DNA of 64,000 bases from Pseudomonas putida (GTDB lineage: Bacteria > Pseudomonadota > Gammaproteobacteria > Pseudomonadales > Pseudomonadaceae), in contig NZ_CP011789.1 in the NCBI RefSeq assembly GCF_001636055.1, positions 2,852,001 through 2,916,000 on the forward strand, given 5' to 3'. Positions within the stretch are counted from its first letter, which is position 1, and every line of letters begins with the position of its first letter. The notes under the pieces are model-generated. The model searched no databases. It saw only the letters and a program-made list of their open reading frames with translations, and had not been told where the DNA came from. Made by a program: the position numbers and the translations under genes. Shown here one piece after another: positions 38,077-45,218 of the stretch.

Positions 38077-38511
38077 ATGCAAGGCAAGGCCCGCAAGGTC
38101 GTCCAGGCCATTCTCTACGAAGTCATCGCCGTGGCGTGCGTGGCGCCTGCGCTGTCGCTGATGTTCGACGCCGGCATGGCTCATTCGACGATACTCTCGA
38201 TCCTGATGTCGGGCATCGCCATGAGCTGGAACATGGGCTACAACTGGGCCTTCGAGCGCTGGGAAGCACGCCAGGCGCAGCGTACCCGTACCTGGTTCCG
38301 CCGCTTGCTGCATGCGCTGGGCTTCGAGGGTGGGCTGGTGCTGATCCTGCTGCCGCTGGTGGCGTTCTGGCTGGATATCAGCCTGTGGAGCGCGTTGCTC
38401 ACCAACCTGGCCCTGTTCGTGTTCTTCTTCGTCTATGCCTTCGTCTTCCAGTGGGGCTTTGACAAGGTCTTCGACGTGCCGCTGTCGGCACAGCAACAGG
38501 CGCGCTGCTGA
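38077..38511 (+). CDS. PACE-family multidrug efflux transporter
   Basis: This 144-residue four-helix protein is of the proteobacterial antimicrobial compound efflux family (AceI-type, two bacterial transmembrane pair domains). Signature features are the N-terminal 'ARKVVQAILYEVIAVACVAP' with the essential Glu (YEVIA) in helix 1, 'SWNMGYNWAFERWE' at the end of helix 2, and in the second half 'FEGGLVLILLPLVAFWLDIS' and 'YAFVFQWGFDKVFD'. AceI exports chlorhexidine and short diamines; here the substrate is inferred only by family. Confidence 0.93.
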   Translation: MQGKARKVVQAILYEVIAVACVAPALSLMFDAGMAHSTILSILMSGIAMSWNMGYNWAFERWEARQAQRTRTWFRRLLHALGFEGGLVLILLPLVAFWLDISLWSALLTNLALFVFFFVYAFVFQWGFDKVFDVPLSAQQQARC

Positions 38512-38552
38512 ATGTTGACTTCCTACGGTTTGGCGGGATAAGTTCCTACACC

Positions 38553-38624
38553 ATGAATACCTACTCGCCTGTGCGCACCTTCGGCCTGATTATTATTACC
38601 GCCATTATCGGATTGGCGGGCTAG
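38553..38624 (+). CDS. isoleucine-rich leader peptide upstream of ilvA
   Basis: This short frame of 23 codons (MNTYSPVRTFGLIIITAIIG then LAG) starts at ATG 38553 and ends at TAG 38622-38624. Five Ile codons (three consecutive, then two) together with Leu and Thr codons directly precede an attenuator-type terminator in front of threonine deaminase, the first Ile-specific enzyme. This is a classical attenuation leader. Its GGCGGG segment near the stop (38615-38620) can pair with CCCGCC of the terminator to form an antiterminator. Confidence 0.88.
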   Translation: MNTYSPVRTFGLIIITAIIGLAG

Positions 38625-38642
38625 CGCGCACTGGCACCGAAA

Positions 38643-38665
38643 CCCGCCCTGGAGGCGGGTTTTTT
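38643..38665 (+). terminator. ilvA attenuator terminator
   Basis: aaCCCGCCctggaGGCGGG followed by a T6 run (38660-38665) lies 18 bases after the leader stop and 41 bases before the ilvA ATG. The same CCCGCC can pair with GGCGGG at 38615-38620 inside the leader. A ribosome stalled at the Ile codons would favour antitermination, and one at the stop would favour termination. Confidence 0.92.
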
Positions 38666-38671
38666 CTTCTC

Positions 38672-38702
38672 GACTCCTGGGCATCTGCAAACCCCAGGAG
38701 TC
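38672..38702 (+). promoter_or_regulatory. hairpin sequestering the ilvA Shine-Dalgarno
   Basis: GACTCCTGGG (38672-38681) and CCCAGGAGTC (38693-38702) form a perfect 10-bp stem with an 11-base loop. The right arm contains the ilvA ribosome binding site CAGGAG, 6 bases before ATG 38707. Translation would be reduced unless the stem is opened, a second layer after the attenuator. Confidence 0.8.
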
Positions 38703-38706
38703 ATCG

Positions 38707-40269
38707 ATGAGCAATCTGAGCGTCAGCCCCCGTTCCCCCGTCACGCCCCAGCAGCTGCTGTCGGAGCAGGTGCGGCGCATTCTTGCAGCGCCCGTGTACG
38801 ACCTGGCCATCGAAACCCCGCTGCAGGCGGCCCCGGCGCTGTCCACCAGCCTCGGCAACCAGGTGTTGCTCAAGCGCGAAGACCTGCAACCGACCTTCTC
38901 GTTCAAGATCCGCGGTGCCTATACCCGGCTGTCGCGCCTGTCCCAGGTCCAGCGCGAGCGTGGCGTGATCACCGCTTCCGCCGGCAACCATGCCCAGGGC
39001 GTGGCGCTGGCCGCAGCGCACCTGGGCATGACGGCGACCATCGTCATGCCCACCACCACCCCTGAACTGAAGATCGCCGGTGTGCGCTCGCGCGGCGGCA
39101 ACGTGGTGCTGCATGGCGAAAGCTTCCCCCATGCCTTGGCCCATGCGCTGCAACTGGCCGACCGCCAGGGAGCGACGTTCGTGCCGCCGTTCGACGATCC
39201 CGACGTGATCGCCGGGCAGGGCACCGTGGCCATGGAGATCCTGCGCCAGCACCCGGGCGCCCTGGATGCGATCTTCGTCCCGGTCGGTGGCGGAGGCTTG
39301 ATCGCGGGGATCGCCGCCTACGTGAAGTACTTGCGTCCGCAGGTCAAGGTGATCGGTGTCGAGCCCGAGGACTCCAACTGCCTGCAGGCCGCCCTGGCCG
39401 CTGGCGAGCGGGTGGTACTGGCGCAGGTCGGCACCTTTGCCGACGGCGTGGCGGTGGCCCAGGTCGGTGCCCATTGCTTCGAGTTGTGCCGGCATTTCGT
39501 CGATGAAGTGATCACCGTCAGCAGCGATGAGCTGTGCGCGGCGATCAAGGACATCTACGACGATACCCGCTCGATCACCGAACCATCCGGCGCGCTGGCC
39601 GTGGCCGGGATCAAGAAGTACGTGGCGCGAGATGCCGTCCGTGGGCAGACCCTGGTCGCCATCGACTCCGGGGCCAACATCAATTTCGACCGCCTGCGCC
39701 ATGTGGCCGAACGTGCCGAACTCGGTGAGCAGCGTGAGGCGGTGATCGCGGTCACCATCCCTGAGCGGCCGGGGAGCTTTCGCGCTTTCTGCCAGGCCCT
39801 GGGCAAGCGCCAGGTGACCGAGTTCAACTACCGCTACCACCCTGGCAAGGAAGCCCGGCTGTTCGTTGGCGTGCAAACCCATCCGCAGCACGACCCGCGC
39901 GAGGGCCTGCTGGACAGCTTGCGGGTGCAGGGCTATGAGGTACTCGACCTGACCGACAACGAACTGGCCAAGCTGCATGTGCGCCACACTGTCGGCGGCC
40001 ATGCTGCGCCGAGCGCCGACGAGCGGGTGCTGCGCTTCGAGTTCCCCGAACGCCCAGGTGCGTTGCTGGGCTTTCTCGAGCGCCTGGGCCAGAACTGGAA
40101 CATCAGCCTGTTCCACTACCGTAACCATGGCGCTGCCGAGGCACGGGTATTCGCTGCGCTGGAGGTGCCAGCCGACGAGCAGGCCCTCATGCCCCAGGCG
40201 CTGCAGGCCATGGGTTATCGCTATTGGGATGAGACGGACAATCCGGCGTATCGGTTGTTTCTGGGGTAA
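38707..40269 (+). CDS. ilvA: threonine ammonia-lyase, biosynthetic
   Basis: This 520-residue PLP enzyme deaminates threonine to 2-oxobutanoate, the first Ile-specific step. The PLP lysine lies in 'PTFSFKIRGAYTRLS' near residue 62, with 'SAGNHAQGVALAA' and the glycine-rich phosphate loop 'VPVGGGGLIAG' near residue 190. Two C-terminal ACT-like regulatory domains start near residue 335 (AVIAVTIPERPGSFRAFCQA) and 430 (VLRFEFPERPGALLGFLERL), typical of allosterically Ile-inhibited IlvA. Control by the leader, attenuator and SD hairpin upstream strongly supports the biosynthetic role over a catabolic TdcB type. Confidence 0.96.
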   Translation: MSNLSVSPRSPVTPQQLLSEQVRRILAAPVYDLAIETPLQAAPALSTSLGNQVLLKREDLQPTFSFKIRGAYTRLSRLSQVQRERGVITASAGNHAQGVALAAAHLGMTATIVMPTTTPELKIAGVRSRGGNVVLHGESFPHALAHALQLADRQGATFVPPFDDPDVIAGQGTVAMEILRQHPGALDAIFVPVGGGGLIAGIAAYVKYLRPQVKVIGVEPEDSNCLQAALAAGERVVLAQVGTFADGVAVAQVGAHCFELCRHFVDEVITVSSDELCAAIKDIYDDTRSITEPSGALAVAGIKKYVARDAVRGQTLVAIDSGANINFDRLRHVAERAELGEQREAVIAVTIPERPGSFRAFCQALGKRQVTEFNYRYHPGKEARLFVGVQTHPQHDPREGLLDSLRVQGYEVLDLTDNELAKLHVRHTVGGHAAPSADERVLRFEFPERPGALLGFLERLGQNWNISLFHYRNHGAAEARVFAALEVPADEQALMPQALQAMGYRYWDETDNPAYRLFLG

Positions 40270-40404
40270 ACGAGTGCCGCTCATCGCGGATTGCCTGCGA
40301 TGTCGACCGTTCAGTCACGGCGGCTTGCCCTGGATCAACATTCGTCCAGCAGTTAGGGCAGATCCTCGAGGGTAGACAGACAACAACCTGAGAGGATCTC
40401 GGCC

Positions 40405-41553
40405 ATGAGCAGCACCTTCTTCATTCCACCCGTCAACATCATGGGCCTCGATTGCCTGGACGAAGCCATGGCGGCGATTGCCGGCTACGGCTTGCGCAAG
40501 GCGTTGATCGTGACTGACGAAGGCCTGTCCAGGGCCGGGGTCGCCAAGCGTATCGCCGGGCTACTGGCCGAGCGCGACATCGACTCGGCGATCTTCGACG
40601 GCGCCAAGCCCAACCCGAGCATCGCCAACGTCGAGGCGGGCCTGGCACTGTTGCAGCGCGAACGCTGCGATTGTGTGATCTCGCTCGGTGGCGGCTCGCC
40701 CCATGACTGCGCCAAGGGCATCGCCCTGTGCGCAACCAACGGCGGGCATATTCGCGACTACGAAGGCGTGGACCGTTCGGCCAAGCCGCAATTGCCACTG
40801 ATCGCCATCAACACCACGGCCGGTACGGCCAGCGAGATGACCCGTTTCTGCATCATCACCGACGAATCGCGCCACGTGAAAATGGCCATCGTCGACCGCA
40901 ATGTCACGCCAATCCTGTCGGTCAACGACCCGGCACTGATGGTCGGCATGCCCAAGGGCCTGACCGCCGCCACCGGCATGGATGCGCTGACCCACGCTAT
41001 CGAGGCGTATGTCTCCACGGCCGCCAACCCGATCACCGACGCCTGTGCACTCAAGGCCATCACCCTGATCAACGACAACCTGCGCCAGGCGGTCGCCGAC
41101 GGCCAGGACTTGCAAGCCCGTGAGAACATGGCGTACGCCCAGTTCCTCGCCGGCATGGCCTTCAACAATGCTTCGCTGGGTTATGTACATGCCATGGCGC
41201 ATCAGCTCGGTGGCTATTACGACCTGCCGCACGGGGTCTGCAACGCGGTGTTGCTGCCGCATGTGCAACGCTTCAATGCCCAGGTCAGCGCTGCGCGTCT
41301 GCGCGATGTGGCCAAGGCCATGGGCGTGAAGGTGTGTGGGCTGACGGCAGAGCAGGGCGCGGGGGCGGCGATTTCGGCGATCGAGCATCTGGCCGTGGCG
41401 GTAGGGATCCCTTCCGGCCTGGCAGAGCTGGGGGCCAAGCGCGAAGATGTGCCGGTGTTGGCGGCCAATGCGTTGAAGGATGCCTGTGGGCTGACCAATC
41501 CGCGCACTGCCAGCCAGGGGGAGATCGAAGCGATTTTCGAGGCGGCGTTCTAG
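40405..41553 (+). CDS. iron-containing (type III) alcohol dehydrogenase, YiaY-like
   Basis: This 382-residue group III alcohol dehydrogenase starts [14 protein letters not shown]. Typical NAD motif '[18 protein letters not shown]' near residue 90, and metal ligands in '[14 protein letters not shown]' (Asp/His) near residue 192 and '[20 protein letters not shown]' near residue 260. Length and '[19 protein letters not shown]' match YiaY/AdhII/ErcA-type. In Pseudomonas such enzymes oxidise short or medium alcohols or 2-phenylethanol; the exact substrate is unknown. ATG lies 11 bases after gagagg (acctgagaggatctcggcc). Confidence 0.92.
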   Translation: MSSTFFIPPVNIMGLDCLDEAMAAIAGYGLRKALIVTDEGLSRAGVAKRIAGLLAERDIDSAIFDGAKPNPSIANVEAGLALLQRERCDCVISLGGGSPHDCAKGIALCATNGGHIRDYEGVDRSAKPQLPLIAINTTAGTASEMTRFCIITDESRHVKMAIVDRNVTPILSVNDPALMVGMPKGLTAATGMDALTHAIEAYVSTAANPITDACALKAITLINDNLRQAVADGQDLQARENMAYAQFLAGMAFNNASLGYVHAMAHQLGGYYDLPHGVCNAVLLPHVQRFNAQVSAARLRDVAKAMGVKVCGLTAEQGAGAAISAIEHLAVAVGIPSGLAELGAKREDVPVLAANALKDACGLTNPRTASQGEIEAIFEAAF

Positions 41554-41600
41554 TTGACTCAAGGAATAGACGGCCTTGGCAAGCAGCACAAGGCCGCGCT

Positions 41601-42788
41601 TCAGCGCTCACGCATGAAGAACCCCGCCACGTACTTGCGGAAGGTTTCCGGGCTCTTGAAGTCTGCGTAGCGCTTGAAGTTTTCCGTGTCGGGCTCCGGG
41701 CCGAGCGGCTTTTCCAGCAGCGACACCGACAGCACGCGGTCCTGGTCGGAAGTCAGTACCAGCTCGTCCATCACCTCGCCGCCGATCACCGGGCGGCGCA
41801 TCAGCACTTTGACCCCCTTGCCCGCCATCCAGTCGATCAGCGAGACCAAGGCTTTCAGCGGTTCGCGCTCCTCGTCACGGTATACCGGGAACAAGTGCGC
41901 ACGTGAGAGCACCGGTACGCTGGCGACATGGATCAGTTCGTAGTAGTGGCTGCCGGCAGTGGCGGGCGAGTACAGCGCCAAGGCCAGCAGCGGGCCGCCG
42001 GTCTTGCTGCCACCCCAGAGCAAGTGATGGCCCTGGAAGTCGAAACCGTCTTCGCTACGGGCATTGAGCAGCTTGCGCCCCTTGATCTGCTCGACGCAGT
42101 CCAGCAACAGACCGTGGCGGCGGTGGTTGCCGAATACGCTGGATTCACGCAGGCGCGCCTTGAGCATCATCATGTGCTTCATGTCCAGGCGCGTTTCCAG
42201 GTAGTTGCTCGCCGGGACCCGCTCGAGCAGCGGATAGCGGCCAGCGACCCCGCGCAGTTCGGCGAACTGCGCGGTCAGGTCTTTTTTCAGGTGCGTGGCG
42301 TAGACGTTCAGGCCGCTGGCCTCGATCCAGGTCAGCAGCAGCGACAGCAGGCGCTGTTGCTCGCGGCGCTCCCCGGCCTCACCGCCGATTCCGTTACCCG
42401 TGGTGGCGCGGTGGAAGTCGCCGAGCAGACGCAGCGGCGTGTCTGGTGGCAGCCAGGCGGCGGGCGGCGGTACGTCCTCGCTGCGCTCCATGGCTTCGCG
42501 CTCGTCCTTGGTGAAAGGGCAGCCGGGAGCATGCTCCGGGGTGTCAGGGTTATTGCGCAGGAACAAGGTGCCAGTGTTGCCGTTGAGGCTGACATTGAGC
42601 ACCGGCAGGGCATCCTTGCGGCAATCGCAGGCCAGCCATTGGTTGGCGCTGCGCACCTTCATCAGCCACTGGTTGGCTTGCAGCAGGCGCGGGCCAACCA
42701 GCGTGGCACTGGCAAACCCGGCCAGCAGTTCTTCTTCGGCCGGGGTGAGGGTGCGCACCTGCGCGCCGTTCTTTTCGATGATTCGCAT
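41601..42788 (-). CDS. conserved hypothetical protein with Cys/His-rich N-terminus
   Basis: This 395-residue soluble protein is of no recognised family to me. The N-terminal part has Cys residues in 'WLACDCRKDALP' and 'EHAPGCPFTKDE', a possible CxC...HxxxC metal site, in the style of DUF1173 proteins, though I am not sure of it. A central Arg/Leu-rich part (HHRRHGLLLDCVEQIKGRKL) and a C-terminal domain of ~120 residues follow. It lies downstream of the VOC gene on the same strand after a 91-bp gap containing an intergenic repeat. Codon use is like the neighbours. Confidence 0.7.
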   Translation of the reverse strand: MRIIEKNGAQVRTLTPAEEELLAGFASATLVGPRLLQANQWLMKVRSANQWLACDCRKDALPVLNVSLNGNTGTLFLRNNPDTPEHAPGCPFTKDEREAMERSEDVPPPAAWLPPDTPLRLLGDFHRATTGNGIGGEAGERREQQRLLSLLLTWIEASGLNVYATHLKKDLTAQFAELRGVAGRYPLLERVPASNYLETRLDMKHMMMLKARLRESSVFGNHRRHGLLLDCVEQIKGRKLLNARSEDGFDFQGHHLLWGGSKTGGPLLALALYSPATAGSHYYELIHVASVPVLSRAHLFPVYRDEEREPLKALVSLIDWMAGKGVKVLMRRPVIGGEVMDELVLTSDQDRVLSVSLLEKPLGPEPDTENFKRYADFKSPETFRKYVAGFFMRER

Positions 42789-42802
42789 TCAATAGCAGCT
42801 CC

Positions 42803-42870
42803 GAGCTACAAGCCTCAAGCTTCAAGCAAAGCCGCGGCGGTTTCAACTTCAAGCGTGCGGCTTGCGACTC
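42803..42870. repeat. AGCTTCAAGC-type Pseudomonas intergenic repeat
   Basis: gagctacaagcctcaagctt, then caagc...cttcaagcgtgcggcttgcg: repeated CAAGC/GCTTG words, the style of a common short Pseudomonas intergenic repeat and RNA hairpin. It lies between two co-oriented genes and may serve as a 3' structure for the VOC transcript. Confidence 0.5.
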
Positions 42871-42879
42871 GTCGCCCGT

Positions 42880-43347
42880 TCAGTTGCCGCCGAACAGCTT
42901 GGCTGCGCGGGCGTGGATCTCTTCGGGGCTCAGGTCTTCCTTGTGGGTGGACACGAACCAGAGGTTGCCGAAGGGGTCTTTCAAGGTACCGCTGCGATCA
43001 CCGTAGAACTGGTCCTGCACCTCTCGCAGTGGCGTGGCGCCGGCAGCGACGGCCTGGGCATAGACCTTGTCGCAGTCCTCGACATACAGGTGCAAGCCGA
43101 TGGCAGCCCCTGGCAGCGACTGGCTGGCGGTGAGGCCACCGTCCATGTCGCAGGGGTCGGCGAGCATCAGCGAGGAGTCGCCGATTTTCAGCTCGGCATG
43201 ACCGACGCGACCGTCGGGGCCGTCGAGGCGAAACATCTCGACGGCGCCGAAGGCTTGCTTGTAGAAGGCGATGGCCTTGGCGGCATCCTTGATACCCAGG
43301 TAGGGCGTGATGCTGTGCTGGCCTTCGGGGATGGGTTTGGCTGGCAT
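42880..43347 (-). CDS. VOC-family protein, PhnB-like
   Basis: This 155-residue glyoxalase/bleomycin-resistance superfamily protein is of the PhnB type. Family segments are 'SITPYLGIKDAAKAIAFYKQ' near the start, 'HAELKIGDSSLMLADPC' near residue 50 and 'DQFYGDRSGTLKDPFGNLWF' near residue 113. The PhnB-type beta-alpha-beta-beta-beta units are clear, with His and Glu that may bind metal. The Shine-Dalgarno AGGAGGT is strong. A 17-bp-arm palindrome with an embedded LexA-type box lies 27 bases before the ATG. Function unknown. Confidence 0.88.
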   Translation of the reverse strand: MPAKPIPEGQHSITPYLGIKDAAKAIAFYKQAFGAVEMFRLDGPDGRVGHAELKIGDSSLMLADPCDMDGGLTASQSLPGAAIGLHLYVEDCDKVYAQAVAAGATPLREVQDQFYGDRSGTLKDPFGNLWFVSTHKEDLSPEEIHARAAKLFGGN

Positions 43348-43373
43348 TGCGCATACCTCCTGTGGAGGGTGGT

Positions 43374-43413
43374 CATTCGTCGAAACTGTATATTTGTACA
43401 GTTTCGACGAATG
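43374..43413. promoter_or_regulatory. long perfect inverted repeat with LexA-type box
   Basis: Arms CATTCGTCGAAACTGTA (43374-43390) and TACAGTTTCGACGAATG (43397-43413) are perfectly complementary with a 6-base spacer. The centre CTGTATATTTGTACAG (43386-43401) fits the LexA consensus CTGT-N8-ACAG. It lies between the ALDH stop and the VOC start on the minus strand, so it may be an operator for VOC, a terminator for ALDH, or both. Confidence 0.6.
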
Positions 43414-43447
43414 CGCAAATGCCGTTTTCCGATTAGGCGGCCGCTGG

Positions 43448-45067
43448 CTAGAAGATGTAGTCGGTGGTCAGGAAGCTGGACTGGCGATTGCGGATGATCT
43501 CGCTGATCAGCGTCTTGTTGGACTCTTGGAACTTGGTGGCCACCAGGGTACGGATCGAGAATACCCGCAGCGCGTCATGCACCGACAAGGTCCCTTCGGC
43601 GCTGTTCTTGCGGCCGTTGAACGGATAGGTGTCCGGGCCGCGCTGGCACTGGGCGTTGAGGTTGATGCGCCCGACCTGGTTGGCGAAGGTGTCGACCAAC
43701 GCACCGACGGTCTGCGGGTCGTTGCCGAACAGGCTCAGTTGCTGGCCGTAGTCGGAGTCGAGCACATAGTCGATCACCGTCTGCAGGTCGCGGTAGGGCA
43801 CCACCGGCACCAGCGGGCCGAACTGCTCTTCGTGATAGACGCGCATCGACGGCGCCACCGGGTACAGCAGGGCGGGGTAGAAGAACGACCCCCGGCTCTG
43901 GCCGCCCCCCGGGTTGAGGATCTTCGCGCCGTGCGCCTGCGCGTCGGCGACCAGGCCATCGAGGTAGTCGACCTTGCCCGGCTCCGGCAGCGGCGTCAGT
44001 GCAACGCCGGGCTCCCAGGGCATGCCTGGCTTGAGTGCCGCAAGCTTGCGCTGGAATTTTTCGAGGAACGGCTCGACCACATCCTCGTGCACGAACAGGA
44101 TCTTCAGTGCCGTGCAACGCTGGCCGTTGAACGACAGGGCGCCGGTCAAGGCTTCATCGACGGCGTTGTCCAGGTCCACCTCGGGCAGCACGATCCCCGG
44201 ATTCTTGGCATCCAGGCCCAGCGCCGCCCGCAGTCGATGGGGGCGCGGATGGAGCTTTTTCAGGTCGCTGGCGGCCTTGTGCGTGCCGATGAAGGCGAAC
44301 ACATCGACCTTGCCGCTGGCCATCAGCGCGCTGACCGTCTCGCGGCCGCGACCATAGATGACGTTGATCACCCCTGGCGGGAAGCTGTCGCGGAAGGCTT
44401 CGAGCAGCGGACGGATCAGCAGCACACCGAACTTGGCCGGCTTGAACACCACGGTGTTGCCCATGATCAGCGCCGGGATCAACGTGGTGAAGGTCTCGTT
44501 GAGCGGATAGTTGTACGGTCCCATGCACAGCGCCACGCCCAGTGGTGCGCGGCGGATCTGGCCGAGTGTGCCCTGTTCCAGCTCGAAGCGGCTGGAGCGG
44601 CGGTCCAGGTCCTTGAGGGCGTTGATGGTATCGACGATGTAGTCGCAGGTGCGGTCGAACTCCTTTTCCGAGTCCTTGAGGTTCTTGCCGATCTCCCACA
44701 TCAGCAGCTTGACCACGGCGCTGCGTTGTTCGCGCATGCGCGCCAGGAAGGCTTCGACATGCTGGATACGTTCGGCCACACGCATGTTCGGCCACACGCC
44801 GCGGCCCTTGTCGTAGGCTTGCACCGCGGCATCGAGGGCGGTGAGGGCGGTGTCGGCGTCGAGCAGCGGCGCGCTGCCGAGGATGACCTGGCGTTCCTGA
44901 TCGCCCTCCTTGAGCCACACGGGGCTGCGCACCGTGGTCAGCGGCCCGTCCCAGCGCCTGAGCTGCCCTGCCACCAGATAGTCGCGTTGCTCCAGTGGCT
45001 CTCCCAGGCGCCAGGCCTCGGGGATGTCTTCTGGGGTGGGAAACAGCGAATCGAGCAGACGGTCCAT
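43448..45067 (-). CDS. GapN-like NADP-dependent aldehyde dehydrogenase
   Basis: This 539-residue aldehyde dehydrogenase of the non-phosphorylating glyceraldehyde-3-phosphate type has a ~60-residue N-terminal extension. The oxyanion/NADP segment is 'GPYNYPLNETFTTLIPALIM' near residue 183, the catalytic Cys lies in 'FNGQRCTALKILF' near residue 320, and 'YHEEQFGPLVPVVPYRDLQT' near 425 holds the Glu-Phe-Gly-Pro motif. Oxidation of glyceraldehyde-3-phosphate to 3-phosphoglycerate with NADPH formation is the family role; substrate not verified. It is flanked upstream by the LRR gene (151-bp gap) and downstream by the palindrome and VOC gene. Confidence 0.9.
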   Translation of the reverse strand: MDRLLDSLFPTPEDIPEAWRLGEPLEQRDYLVAGQLRRWDGPLTTVRSPVWLKEGDQERQVILGSAPLLDADTALTALDAAVQAYDKGRGVWPNMRVAERIQHVEAFLARMREQRSAVVKLLMWEIGKNLKDSEKEFDRTCDYIVDTINALKDLDRRSSRFELEQGTLGQIRRAPLGVALCMGPYNYPLNETFTTLIPALIMGNTVVFKPAKFGVLLIRPLLEAFRDSFPPGVINVIYGRGRETVSALMASGKVDVFAFIGTHKAASDLKKLHPRPHRLRAALGLDAKNPGIVLPEVDLDNAVDEALTGALSFNGQRCTALKILFVHEDVVEPFLEKFQRKLAALKPGMPWEPGVALTPLPEPGKVDYLDGLVADAQAHGAKILNPGGGQSRGSFFYPALLYPVAPSMRVYHEEQFGPLVPVVPYRDLQTVIDYVLDSDYGQQLSLFGNDPQTVGALVDTFANQVGRINLNAQCQRGPDTYPFNGRKNSAEGTLSVHDALRVFSIRTLVATKFQESNKTLISEIIRNRQSSFLTTDYIF

Positions 45068-45218
45068 GGGTACTGCACCTCACTTTTAGCTGATCAGGTG
45101 AAACGCTTCAGCCGAGCATGCACCTGCAGTCGGAAATATTCCAGTCTGGTTGAAGTGCGATGATTCGCCATCGCCAAGCCGTTGGCGCCCGACAGGCGCC
45201 GACGGGTGGCCACGGTGT

